Below are positions 1 through 15,000 of a stretch of DNA of 64,000 bases, piece by piece. The stretch lies in NCBI GenBank assembly GCA_964036275.1, contig CAXIWQ010000049.1:1-64000 (forward strand). The letters are read 5' to 3'. A program made the translations under genes and the position numbers. The stretch is from Litoditis marina. Lineage: Eukaryota > Nematoda > Chromadorea > Rhabditida > Rhabditidae. The notes beneath the pieces were generated by a model that made no database searches, was not told where the DNA came from, and worked only from the letters and a program-made list of their open reading frames with translations. Positions within the stretch are counted from its first letter, which is position 1. Each line of letters begins with the position of its first letter.

Positions 1-3000
1 TCAACTTATGCTAATAGATGAACATTTTTGAGTTTCTACACATGAGGGGAGTTCAAAAATACCAAGTTTGAATACTAAATCTCACGTAGGGCGAAAATCG
101 CAACTCCATTCACGTCAACTTGGGGGTGTTTTTGGTTAGCACCGCCACTCAATTATTTCGGGGACTGTTTCAACTTATGCAAATAAGATGAACATTTTTA
201 AGTTTCTACACATGAGAGGAGTTCAAAAATACCAAGTTTGAATACTAAATCTCACGTAGGGCGAAAATCGCAACTCCATTCACGTCAACTTGAGGGTGTT
301 TTTGGTTAGCACCGCCACTCAATTATTTCGGGACTGTTTCAACTTATGCAAATAAGATGAACATTTTTAAGTTTCTACACATGAGAGGAGTTCAAAAATA
401 CCAAGTTTGAATACTAAATCTCACGTAGGGCGAAAATCGCAACTCCATTCACGTCAACTTGAGGGTGTTTTGGTTAGCACCGCCACTCAATTATTTCGGG
501 ACTGTTTCAACTTATACAAATAAGATGAACCTTTTTAAGTTTCTACACATGAGAGGAGTTCAAAAATACCAAGTTTGAATACTAAATCTCACGTAGGGCG
601 AAAATCGCAACTCCATTCACGTCAACTTGGGGGTGTTTTTTGTTAGCACGGCCACTCAATTATTTCGGGACTGTTTCAACTTATGCAAATAAGATGAACA
701 TTTTTAAGTTTCTACACATGAGAGGAGTTCAAAAATACCAAGTTTGAATACTAAATCTCACGTAGGGCGAAAATCGCAACTCCATTCACGTCAATTTGGG
801 GGTGTTTTTGGTTAGCACCGCCACTCAATTATTTCAGGACTGTTTCAACTTATGCTAATAAGATGAACATTTTTGAGTTTCTACACATGAGAGGAGTTCA
901 AAAATGCCAAGTTTGAACACTAAATCTCACGTAGGGCAAAAATCGCAACTCCATACACGTCAATTTGGGGGTGTTTTTGGCTAGCACCGCCACTCAATTA
1001 TTTCAGGACTGTTTCAACTTATGCTAATAAGATGAACATTTTTGAGTTTCTACACATGAGAGGAGTTCAAAAATACCAAGTTTGAACACTAAATCTCACG
1101 TAGGGCAAAAATCGCAACTCCATTCACGTCAATTTGGGGGTGTTTTTGGTTAGCACCGCCACTCAATTATTTCGGGACTGTTTCAACTTATGCTAATAAG
1201 ATGAACATTTTTAAGTTTCTACACACGAGAGGAGTTCAAAAATACCAAGTTTGAACACTAAATCTCGCGTAGGGCGAAAATCGCAACTCCATTCACGTCA
1301 ACTTGGGGGTGTTTTTGGTTAGCACCGCCACTCAATTATTTCGGGACTGTTTCAACTTATGCAAATAAGATGAACATTTTTAAGTTTCTACACATGAGAG
1401 GAGTTCAAAAATACCAAGTTTGAATACTAAATCTCACGTAGGGCGAAAATCGCAACTCCATTCACGTCAACTTGAGGGTGTTTTTGGTTAGCACCGCCAC
1501 TCAATTATTTCGGGACTGTTTCAACTTATACAAATAAGATGAACCTTTTTAAGTTTCTACACATGAGAGGAGTTCAAAAATACCAAGTTTGAATACTAAA
1601 TCTCACGTAGGGCGAAAATCGCAACTCCATTCACGTCAACTTGGGGGTGTTTTTTGTTAGCACGGCCACTCAATTATTTCGGGACTGTTTCAACTTATGC
1701 AAATAAGATGAACATTTTTAAGTTTCTACACATGAGAGGAGTTCAAAAATACCAAGTTTGAATACTAAATCTCACGTAGGGCGAAAATCGCAACTCCATT
1801 CACGTCAATTTGGGGGTGTTTTTGGTTAGCACCGCCACTCAATTATTTCAGGACTGTTTCAACTTATGCTAATAAGATGAACATTTTTGAGTTTCTACAC
1901 ATGAGAGGAGTTCAAAAATGCCAAGTTTGAACACTAAATCTCACGTAGGGCAAAAATCGCAACTCCATACACGTCAATTTGGGGGTGTTTTTGGCTAGCA
2001 CCGCCACTCAATTATTTCAGGACTGTTTCAACTTATGCTAATAAGATGAACATTTTTGAGTTTCTACACATGAGAGGAGTTCAAAAATACCAAGTTTGAA
2101 CACTAAATCTCACGTAGGGCAAAAATCGCAACTCCATTCACGTCAATTTGGGGGTGTTTTTGGTTAGCACCGCCACTCAATTATTTCGGGACTGTTTCAA
2201 CTTATGCTAATAAGATGAACATTTTTAAGTTTCTACACACGAGAGGAGTTCAAAAATACCAAGTTTGAACACTAAATCTCGCGTAGGGCGAAAATCGCAA
2301 CTCCATTCACGTCAACTTGGGGGTGTTTTTGGTTAGCACCGCCACTCAATTATTTCGGGACTGTTTCAACTTATGCTAATAAGATAAACATTTTTAAGTT
2401 TCTACACATGAGAGGAGTTCAAAAATACCAAGTTTGAACACTAAATCTCACGTAGGGCGAAAATCGCAACTCCATTCACGTCAACTTGGGGGTGTTTTGG
2501 TTAGCACCGCCACTCAATTATTTCGGGACTGTTTCAACTTATACAAATAAGATGAACATTTTTAAGTTTCTACACATGAGAGGAGTTCAAAAATACCAAG
2601 TTTGAATACTAAATCTCACGTAGGGCGAAAATCGCAACTCCATTCACGTCAATTTGGGGGTGTTTTTGGTTAGCACCGCCACTCAATTATTTCGGGACTG
2701 TTTCAACTTATGCTAATAAGATGAACATTTTTGAGTTTCTACACATGAGGGGAGTTCAAAAATACCAAGTTTGAATACTAAATCTCACGTAGGGCGAAAA
2801 TCGCAACTCCATTCACGTCAACTTGGGGGTGTTTTTGGTTAGCACCGCCACTCAATTATTTCGGGACTGTTTCAACTTATGCAAATAAGATGAACATTTT
2901 TAAGTTTCTACACATGAGAGGAGTTCAAAAATACCAAGTTTGAATACTAAATCTCACGTAGGGCGAAAATCGCAACTCCATTCACGTCAACTTGGGGGTG

Positions 3001-6000
3001 TTTTTGGTTAGCACCGCCACTCAGTTATTTCGGGACTGTTTCAACTTATACAAATAAGATGAACCTTTTTAAGTTTCTACACATGAGAGGAGTTCAAAAA
3101 TACCAAGTTTGAATACTAAATCTCACGTAGGGCGAAAATCGCAACTCCATTCACGTCAACTTGGGGGTGTTTTTTGTTAGCACGGCCACTCAATTATTTC
3201 GGGACTGTTTCAACTTATGCAAATAAGATGAACATTTTTAAGTTTCTACACATGAGAGGAGTTCAAAAATACCAAGTTTGAATACTAAATCTCACGTAGG
3301 GCGAAAATCGCAACTCCATTCACGTCAATTTGGGGGTGTTTTTGGTTAGCACCGCCACTCAATTATTTCAGGACTGTTTCAACTTATGCTAATAAGATGA
3401 ACATTTTTGAGTTTCTACACATGAGAGGAGTTCAAAAATGCCAAGTTTGAACACTAAATCTCACGTAGGGCAAAAATCGCAACTCCATTCACGTCAATTT
3501 GGGGGTGTTTTTGGCTAGCACCGCCACTCAATTATTTCGGGACGGTTTCAACTTATGCTAATAAGATGAACATTTTTGAGTTTCTACACATGAGGGGAGT
3601 TCAAAAATACCAAGTTTGAACACTAAATCTCACGTAGGGCAAAAATCGCAACTCCATTCACGTCAATTTGGGGGTGTTTTTGGTTAGCACCGCCACTCAA
3701 TTATTTCGGGACTGTTTCAACTTATGCTAATAAGATGAACATTTTTAAGTTTCTACACACGAGAGGAGTTCAAAAATACCAAGTTTGAACACTAAATCTC
3801 GCGTAGGGCGAAAATCGCAACTCCATTCACGTCAACTTGGGGGTGTTTTTGGTTAGCACCGCCACTCAATTATTTCGGGACTGTTTCAACTTATGCTAAT
3901 AAGATAAACATTTTTAAGTTTCTACACATGAGAGGAGTTCAAAAATACCAAGTTTGAACACTAAATCTCACGTAGGGCGAAAATCGCAACTCCATTCACG
4001 TCAACTTGGGGGTGTTTTTGGTTAGCACCGCCACTCAATTATTTCGGGACTGTTTCAACTTATACAAATAAGATGAACATTTTTAAGTTTCTACACATGA
4101 GAGGAGTTCAAAAATACCAAGTTTGAATACTAAATCTCACGTAGGGCGAAAATCGCAACTCCATTCACGTCAACTTGGGGGTGTTTTTGGTTAGCACGGC
4201 CACTCAATTATTTCGGGACTGTTTCAACTTATGCTAATAAGATGAACATTTTTGAGTTTCTACACATGAGAGGAGTTCAAAAATACCAAGTTTGAACACT
4301 AAATCTCACGTAGGGCAAAAATCGCAACTCCATTCACGTCAATTTGGGGTGTTTTTGGTTAGCACCGCCACTCAATTATTTCGGGACTGTTTCAACTTAT
4401 GCTAATAAGATGAACATTTTTGAGTTTCTACACATGAGGGGAGTTCAAAAATACCAAGTTTGAATACTAAATCTCACGTAGGGCGAAAATCGCAACTCCA
4501 TTCACGTCAACTTGGGGGTGTTTTTGGTTAGCACCGCCACTCAATTATTTCGGGACTGTTTCAACTTATGCAAATAAGATGAACATTTTTAAGTTTCTAC
4601 ACATGAGAGGAGTTCAAAAATACCAAGTTTGAATACTAAATCTCACGTAGGGCGAAAATCGCAACTCCATTCACGTCAACTTGGGGGTGTTTTTGGTTAG
4701 CACCGCCACTCAATTATTTCGGGACTGTTTCAACTTATACAAATAAGATGAACATTTTTAAGTTTCTACACATGAGAGGAGTTCAAAAATACCAAGTTTG
4801 AATACTAAATCTCACGTAGGGCGAAAATCGCAACTCCATTCACGTCAACTTGGGGGTGTTTTTTGTTAGCACGGCCACTCAATTATTTCGGGACTGTTTC
4901 AACTTATGCAAATAAGATGAACATTTTTAAGTTTCTACACATGAGAGGAGTTCAAAAATACCAAGTTTGAATACTAAATCTCACGTAGGGCGAAAATCGC
5001 AACTCCATTCACGTCAATTTGGGGGTGTTTTTGGTTAGCACCGCCACTCAATTATTTCAGGACTGTTTCAACTTATGCTAATAAGATGAACATTTTTGAG
5101 TTTCTACACATGAGAGGAGTTCAAAAATGCCAAGTTTGAACACTAAATCTCACGTAGGGCAAAAATCGCAACTCCATTCACGTCAATTTGGGGGTGTTTT
5201 TGGCTAGCACCGCCACTCAATTATTTCGGGACGGTTTCAACTTATGCTAATAAGATGAACATTTTTGAGTTTCTACACATGAGGGGAGTTCAAAAATACC
5301 AAGTTTGAACACTAAATCTCACGTAGGGCAAAAATCGCAACTCCATTCACGTCAATTTGGGGGTGTTTTTGGTTAGCACCGCCACTCAATTATTTCGGGA
5401 CTGTTTCAACTTATGCTAATAAGATGAACATTTTTAAGTTTCTACACACGAGAGGAGTTCAAAAATACCAAGTTTGAACACTAAATCTCGCGTAGGGCGA
5501 AAATCGCAACTCCATTCACGTCAACTTGGGGGTGTTTTTGGTTAGCACCGCCACTCAATTATTTCGGGACTGTTTCAACTTATGCTAATAAGATACACAT
5601 TTTTAAGTTTCTACACATGAGAGGAGTTCAAAAATACCAAGTTTGAACACTAAATCTCACGTAGGGCGAAAATCGCAACTCCATTCACGTCAACTTGGGG
5701 GTGTTTTTGGTTAGCACGGCCACTCAATTATTTCGGGACTGTTTCAACTTATACAAATAAGATGAACATTTTTAAGTTTCTACACATGAGAGGAGTTCAA
5801 AAATACCAAGTTTGAATACTAAATCTCACGTAGGGCGAAAATCGCAACTCCATTCACGTCAACTTGGGGGTGTTTTTGGTTAGCACGGCCACTCAATTAT
5901 TTCGGGACTGTTTCAACTTATGCTAATAAGATGAACATTTTTGAGTTTCTACACATGAGAGGAGTTCAAAAATACCAAGTTTGAACACTAAATCTCACGT

Positions 6001-9000
6001 AGGGCAAAAATCGCAACTCCATTCACGTCAATTTGGGGGTGTTTTTGGTTAGCACCGCCACTCAATTATTTCGGGACTGTTTCAACTTATGCTAATAAGA
6101 TGAACATTTTTGAGTTTCTACACATGAGGGGAGTTCAAAAATACCAAGTTTGAATACTAAATCTCACGTAGGGCGAAAATCGCAACTCCATTCACGTCAA
6201 CTTGGGGGTGTTTTTGGTTAGCACCGCCACTCAATTATTTCGGGACTGTTTCAACTTATGCAAATAAGATGAACATTTTTAAGTTTCTACACATGAGAGG
6301 AGTTCAAAAATACCAAGTTTGAATACTAAATCTCACGTAGGGCGAAAATCGCAACTCCATTCACGTCAACTTGGGGGTGTTTTTGGTTAGCACCGCCACT
6401 CAATTATTTCGGGACTGTTTCAACTTATACAAATAAGATGAACATTTTTAAGTTTCTACACATGAGAGGAGTTCAAAAATACCAAGTTTGAATACTAAAT
6501 CTCACGTAGGGCGAAAATCGCAACTCCATTCACGTCAACTTGGGGGTGTTTTTTGTTAGCACGGCCACTCAATTATTTCGGGACTGTTTCAACTTATGCA
6601 AATAAGATGAACATTTTAAGTTTCTACACATGAGAGGAGTTCAAAAATACCAAGTTTGAATACTAAATCTCACGTAGGGCGAAAATCGCAACTCCATTCA
6701 CGTCAATTTGGGGGTGTTTTTGGTTAGCACCGCCACTCAATTATTTCAGGACTGTTTCAACTTATGCTAATAAGATGAACATTTTTGAGTTTCTACACAT
6801 GAGAGGAGTTCAAAAATGCCAAGTTTGAACACTAAATCTCACGTAGGGCAAAAATCGCAACTCCATTCACGTCAATTTGGGGGTGTTTTTGGCTAGCACC
6901 GCCACTCAATTATTTCGGGACGGTTTCAACTTATGCTAATAAGATGAACATTTTTGAGTTTCTACACATGAGGGGAGTTCAAAAATACCAAGTTTGAACA
7001 CTAAATCTCACGTAGGGCAAAAATCGCAACTCCATTCACGTCAATTTGGGGGTGTTTTTGGTTAGCACCGCCACTCAATTATTTCGGGACTGTTTCAACT
7101 TATGCTAATAAGATGAACATTTTTAAGTTTCTACACACGAGAGGAGTTCAAAAATACCAAGTTTGAACACTAAATCTCGCGTAGGGCGAAAATCGCAACT
7201 CCATTCACGTCAACTTGGGGGTGTTTTTGGTTAGCACCGCCACTCAATTATTTCGGGACTGTTTCAACTTATGCTAATAAGATACACATTTTTAAGTTTC
7301 TACACATGAGAGGAGTTCAAAAATACCAAGTTTGAACACTAAATCTCGCGTAGGGCGAAAATCGCAACTCCATTCACGTCAACTTGGGGGTGTTTTTGGT
7401 TAGCACCGCCACTCAATTATTTCGGGACTGTTTCAACTTATACAAATAAGATGAACATTTTTAAGTTTCTACACATGAGAGGAGTTCAAAAATACCAAGT
7501 TTGAATACTAAATCTCACGTAGGGCGAAAATCGCAACTCCATTCACGTCAACTTGGGGGTGTTTTTGGTTAGCACGGCCACTCAATTATTTCGGGACTGT
7601 TTCAACTTATGCAAATAAGATGAACATTGTTAAGTTTCTACACATGAGAGAAGTTCAAAAATACCAAGTTTGAATACTAAATCTCACGTAGGGCGAAAAT
7701 CGCAACTCCATTCACGTCAACTTGGGGGTGTTTTTGGTTAGCACGGCCACTCAATTATTTCGGGACTGTTTCAACTTATGCAAATAAGATGAACATTTTT
7801 AAGTTTCTACACATGAGAGGAGTTCAAAAATACCAAGTTTGAATACTAAATCTCACGTAGGGCGAAAATCGCAACTCCATTCACGTCAATTTGGGGGTGT
7901 TTTTGGTTAGCACCGCCACTCAATTATTTCAGGACTGTTTCAACTTATGCTAATAAGATGAACATTTTTGAGTTTCTACACATGAGAGGAGTTCAAAAAT
8001 GCCAAGTTTGAACACTAAATCTCACGTAGGGCAAAAATCGCAACTCCATTCACGTCAATTTGGGGGTGTTTTTGGCTAGCACCGCCACTCAATTATTTCG
8101 GGACGGTTTCAACTTATGCTAATAAGATGAACATTTTTGAGTTTCTACACATGAGGGGAGTTCAAAAATACCAAGTTTGAACACTAAATCTCACGTAGGG
8201 CAAAAATCGCAACTCCATTCACGTCAATTTGGGGGTGTTTTTGGTTAGCACCGCCACTCAATTATTTCGGGACTGTTTCAACTTATGCTAATAAGATGAA
8301 CATTTTTAAGTTTCTACACACGAGAGGAGTTCAAAAATACCAAGTTTGAACACTAAATCTCGCGTAGGGCGAAAATCGCAACTCCATTCACGTCAACTTG
8401 GGGGTGTTTTTGGTTAGCACCGCCACTCAATTATTTCGGGACTGTTTCAACTTATACAACGAAGATGAACATTTTTAAGTTTCTACACATGAGAGGAGTT
8501 CAAAAATACCAAGTTTGAATACTAAATCTCACGTAGGGCGAAAATCGCAACTCCATTCACGTCAACTTGGGGGTGTTTTTTGTTAGCACGGCCACTCAAT
8601 TATTTCGGGACTGTTTCAACTTATGCAAATAAGATGAACATTTTAAGTTTCTACACATGAGAGGAGTTCAAAAATACCAAGTTTGAATACTAAATCTCAC
8701 GTAGGGCGAAAATCGCAACTCCATTCACGTCAATTTGGGGGTGTTTTTGGTTAGCACCGCCACTCAATTATTTCAGGACTGTTTCAACTTATGCTAATAA
8801 GATGAACATTTTTGAGTTTCTACACATGAGAGGAGTTCAAAAATGCCAAGTTTGAACACTAAATCTCACGTAGGGCAAAAATCGCAACTCCATTCACGTC
8901 AATTTGGGGGTGTTTTTGGCTAGCACCGCCACTCAATTATTTCGGGACGGTTTCAACTTATGCTAATAAGATGAACATTTTTGAGTTTCTACACATGAGG

Positions 9001-12000
9001 GGAGTTCAAAAATACCAAGTTTGAACACTAAATCTCACGTAGGGCAAAAATCGCAACTCCATTCACGTCAATTTGGGGGTGTTTTTGGTTAGCACCGCCA
9101 CTCAATTATTTCGGGACTGTTTCAACTTATGCTAATAAGATGAACATTTTTAAGTTTCTACACACGAGAGGAGTTCAAAAATACCAAGTTTGAACACTAA
9201 ATCTCGCGTAGGGCGAAAATCGCAACTCCATTCACGTCAACTTGGGGTGTTTTTGGTTAGCACCGCCACTCAATTATTTCGGGACTGTTTCAACTTATGC
9301 TAATAAGATACACATTTTTAAGTTTCTACACATGAGAGGAGTTCAAAAATACCAAGTTTGAACACTAAATCTCGCGTAGGGCGAAAATCGCAACTCCATT
9401 CACGTCAACTTGGGGGTGTTTTTGGTTAGCACCGCCACTCAATTATTTCGGGACTGTTTCAACTTATACAAATAAGATGAACATTTTTAAGTTTCTACAC
9501 ATGAGAGGAGTTCAAAAATACCAAGTTTGAATACTAAATCTCACGTAGGGCGAAAATCGCAACTCCATTCACGTCAACTTGGGGGTGTTTTTGGTTAGCA
9601 CGGCCACTCAATTATTTCGGGACTGTTTCAACTTATGCAAATAAGATGAACATTTTTAAGTTTCTACACATGAGAGGAGTTCAAAAATACCAAGTTTGAA
9701 TACTAAATCTCACGTAGGGCGAAAATCGCAACTCCATTCACGTCAATTTGGGGGTGTTTTTGGTTAGCACCGCCACTCAATTATTTCAGGACTGTTTCAA
9801 CTTATGCTAATAAGATGAACATTTTTGAGTTTCTACACATGAGAGGAGTTCAAAGATGCCAAGTTTGAACACTAAATCTCACGTAGGGCAAAAATCGCAA
9901 CTCCATTCACGTCAATTTGGGGGTGTTTTTGGCTAGCACCGCCACTCAATTATTTCGGGACGGTTTCAACTTATGCTAATAAGATGAACATTTTTGAGTT
10001 TCTACACATGAGGGGAGTTCAAAAATACCAAGTTTGAACACTAAATCTCACGTAGGGCAAAAATCGCAACTCCATTCACGTCAATTTGGGGGTGTTTTTG
10101 GTTAGCACCGCCACTCAATTATTTCGGGACTGTTTCAACTTATGCTAATAAGATGAACATTTTTAAGTTTCTACACACGAGAGGAGTTCAAAAATACCAA
10201 GTTTGAACACTAAATCTCGCGTAGGGCGAAAATCGCAACTCCATTCACGTCAACTTGGGGGTGTTTTTGGTTAGCACCGCCACTCAATTATTTCGGGACT
10301 GTTTCAACTTATGCTAATAAGATAAACATTTTTAAGTTTCTACACATGAGAGGAGTTCAAAAATACCAAGTTTGAACACTAAATCTCACGTAGGGCGAAA
10401 ATCGCAACTCCATTCACGTCAACTTGGGGGTGTTTTTGGTTAGCACCGCCACTCAATTATTTCGGGACTGTTTCAACTTATACAAATAAGATGAACATTT
10501 TTAAGTTTCTACACATGAGAGGAGTTCAAAAATACCAAGTTTGAATACTAAATCTCACGTAGGGCGAAAATCGCAACTCCATTCACGTCAACTTGGGGGT
10601 GTTTTTGGTTAGCACGGCCACTCAATTATTTCGGGACTGTTTCAACTTATGCAAATAAGATGAACATTTTTAAGTTTCTACACATGAGAGGAGTTCAAAA
10701 ATACCAAGTTTGAATACTAAATCTCACGTAGGGCGAAATCGCAACTCCATTCACGTCAATTTGGGGGTGTTTTTGGTTAGCACCGCCACTCAATTATTTC
10801 GGGACTGTTTCAACTTATACAACGAAGATGAACATTTTTAAGTTTCTACACATGAGAGGAGTTCAAAAATACCAAGTTTGAATACTAAATCTCACGTAGG
10901 GCGAAAATCGCAACTCCATTCACGTCAACTTGGGGGTGTTTTTTGTTAGCACGGCCACTCAATTATTTCGGGACTGTTTCAACTTATGCAAATAAGATGA
11001 ACATTTTAAGTTTCTACACATGAGAGGAGTTCAAAAATACCAAGTTTGAATACTAAATCTCACGTAGGGCGAAAATCGCAACTCCATTCACGTCAATTTG
11101 GGGGTGTTTTTGGTTAGCACCGCCACTCAATTATTTCAGGACTGTTTCAACTTATGCTAATAAGATGAACATTTTTGAGTTTCTACACATGAGAGGAGTT
11201 CAAAAATGCCAAGTTTGAACACTAAATCTCACGTAGGGCAAAAATCGCAACTCCATTCACGTCAATTTGGGGGTGTTTTTGGCTAGCACCGCCACTCAAT
11301 TATTTCGGGACGGTTTCAACTTATGCTAATAAGATGAACATTTTTGAGTTTCTACACATGAGGGGAGTTCAAAAATACCAAGTTTGAACACTAAATCTCA
11401 CGTAGGGCAAAAATCGCAACTCCATTCACGTCAATTTGGGGGTGTTTTTGGTTAGCACCGCCACTCAATTATTTCGGGACTGTTTCAACTTATGCTAATA
11501 AGATGAACATTTTTAAGTTTCTACACACGATAGGAGTTCAAAAATACCAAGTTTGAACACTAAATCTCGCGTAGGGCGAAAATCGCAACTCCATTCACGT
11601 CAACTTGGGGGTGTTTTTGGTTAGCACCGCCACTCAATTATTTCGGGACTGTTTCAACTTATGCTAATAAGATACACATTTTTAAGTTTCTACACATGAG
11701 AGGAGTTCAAAAATACCAAGTTTGAACACTAAATCTCGCGTAGGGCGAAAATCGCAACTCCATTCACGTCAACTTGGGGGTGTTTTTGGTTAGCACCGCC
11801 ACTCAATTATTTCGGGACTGTTTCAACTTATACAAATAAGATGAACATTTTTAAGTTTCTACACATGAGAGGAGTTCAAAAATACCAAGTTTGAATACTA
11901 AATCTCACGTAGGGCGAAAATCGCAACTCCATTCACGTCAACTTGGGGGTGTTTTTGGTTAGCACGGCCACTCAATTATTTCGGGACTGTTTCAACTTAT

Positions 12001-15000
12001 GCAAATAAGATGAACATTTTTAAGTTTCTACACATGAGAGGAGTTCAAAAATACCAAGTTTGAATACTAAATCTCACGTAGGGCGAAAATCGCAACTCCA
12101 TTCACGTCAATTTGGGGGTGTTTTTGGTTAGCACCGCCACTCAATTATTTCAGGACTGTTTCAACTTATGCTAATAAGATGAACATTTTTGAGTTTCTAC
12201 ACATGAGAGGAGTTCAAAGATGCCAAGTTTGAACACTAAATCTCACGTAGGGCAAAAATCGCAACTCCATTCACGTCAATTTGGGGGTGTTTTTGGCTAG
12301 CACCGCCACTCAATTATTTCGGGACGGTTTCAACTTATGCTAATAAGATGAACATTTTTGAGTTTCTACACATGAGGGGAGTTCAAAAATACCAAGTTTG
12401 AACACTAAATCTCACGTAGGGCAAAAATCGCAACTCCATTCACGTCAATTTGGGGGTGTTTTTGGTTAGCACCGCCACTCAATTATTTCGGGACTGTTTC
12501 AACTTATGCTAATAAGATGAACATTTTTAAGTTTCTACACACGAGAGGAGTTCAAAAATACCAAGTTTGAACACTAAATCTCGCGTAGGGCGAAAATCGC
12601 AACTCCATTCACGTCAACTTGGGGGTGTTTTTGGTTAGCACCGCCACTCAATTATTTCGGGACTGTTTCAACTTATGCTAATAAGATAAACATTTTTAAG
12701 TTTCTACACATGAGAGGAGTTCAAAAATACCAAGTTTGAACACTAAATCTCACGTAGGGCGAAAATCGCAACTCCATTCACGTCAACTTGGGGGTGTTTT
12801 TGGTTAGCACCGCCACTCAATTATTTCGGGACTGTTTCAACTTATACAAATAAGATGAACATTTTTAAGTTTCTACACATGAGAGGAGTTCAAAAATACC
12901 AAGTTTGAATACTAAATCTCACGTAGGGCGAAAATCGCAACTCCATTCACGTCAACTTGGGGGTGTTTTTGGTTAGCACGGCCACTCAATTATTTCGGGA
13001 CTGTTTCAACTTATGCAAATAAGATGAACATTTTAAGTTTCTACACATGAGAGGAGTTCAAAAATACCAAGTTTGAATACTAAATCTCACGTAGGGCGAA
13101 ATCGCAACTCCATTCACGTCAATTTGGGGGTGTTTTTGGTTAGCACCGCCACTCAATTATTTCAGGACTGTTTTAACTTATGCTAATAAGATGAACATTT
13201 TTGAGTTTCTACACATGAGAGGAGTTCAAAAATGCCAAGTTTGAACACTAAATCTCACGTAGGGCAAAAATCGCAACTCCATTCACGTCAATTTGGGGGT
13301 GTTTTTGGCTAGCACCGCCACTCAATTATTTCGGGACGGTTTCAACTTATGCTAATAAGATGAACATTTTTGAGTTTCTACACATGAGGGGAGTTCAAAA
13401 ATACCAAGTTTGAACACTAAATCTCACGTAGGGCAAAAATCGCAACTCCATTCACGTCAATTTGGGGGTGTTTTTGGTTAGCACCGCCACTCAATTATTT
13501 CAGGACTGTTTTAACTTATGCTAATAAGATGAACATTTTTGAGTTTCTACACATGAGAGGAGTTCAAAAATGCCAAGTTTGAACACTAAATCTCACGTAG
13601 GGCAAAAATCGCAACTCCATTCACGTCAATTTGGGGGTGTTTTTGGCTAGCACCGCCACTCAATTATTTCGGGACGGTTTCAACTTATGCTAATAAGATG
13701 AACATTTTTGAGTTTCTACACATGAGGGGAGTTCAAAAATACCAAGTTTGAACACTAAATCTCACGTAGGGCAAAAATCGCAACTCCATTCACGTCAATT
13801 TGGGGGTGTTTTTGGTTAGCACCGCCACTCAATTATTTCGGGACTGTTTCAACTTATGCTAATAAGATGAACATTTTTAAGTTTCTACACACGAGAGGAG
13901 TTCAAAAATACCAAGTTTGAACACTAAATCTCGCGTAGGGCGAAAATCGCAACTCCATTCACGTCAACTTGGGGGTGTTTTTGGTTAGCACCGCCACTCA
14001 ATTATTTCGGGACTGTTTCAACTTATGCTAATAAGATAAACATTTTTAAGTTTCTACACATGAGAGAAGTTCAAAAATACCAAGTTTGAACACTAAATCT
14101 CACGTAGGGCGAAAATCGCAACTCCATTCACGTTTCTACACATGAGAGGAGTTCAAAAATACCAAGTTTGAACACTAAATCCCACGTAGGGCGAAAATCG
14201 CAACTCCATTCACGTCAACTTGGGGGTGTTTTTGGTTAGCACCGCCACTCAATTATTTCGGGACTGTTTCAACTTATGCTAATAAGATGAACATTTTTGA
14301 GTTTCTACACATGAGAGGAGTTCAAAAATACCAAGTTTGAACACTAAATCTCACGTAGGGCAAAGATCGCAACTCCATTCACGTCAACTTGGGGGTGTTT
14401 TTGGTTAGCACGGCCACTCAATCATTTCGGGACTGTTTCAACTTATACAAATAAGATGAACATTTTTAAGTTTCTACACATGAGAGAAGTTCAAAAATAC
14501 CAAGTTTGAACACTAAATCCCACGTAGGGCGAAAATCGCAACTCCATTCACGTCAATTTGGGAGTGTTTTTGGTTAGCACGGCCACTCAATCATTTCGGG
14601 ACTGTTTCAACTTATACAAATAAGATGAACATTTTTAAGTTTCTACACATGAGAGAAGTTCAAAAATACCAAGTTTGAACACTAAATCCCACGTAGGGCG
14701 AAAATCGCAACTCCATTCACGTCAACTTGGGGGTGTTTTTGGTTAGCACCGCCACTCAATTATTTCGGGACTGTTTCAACTTATGCTAATAAGATGAACA
14801 TTTACGAGTTTCTACACATGAGAGGAGTTCAAAAATACCAAGTTTGAACACTAAATCTCACGTAGGGCGAAAATCGCAACTCCATTCACGTCAACTTGGG
14901 GGTGTTTTTGGTTAGCACCGCCACTCAATTATTTTAGGACTGTTTCAACTTATGCTAATAAGATGCACATTTTTAAGTTTCTACACATGAGAGGAGTTCA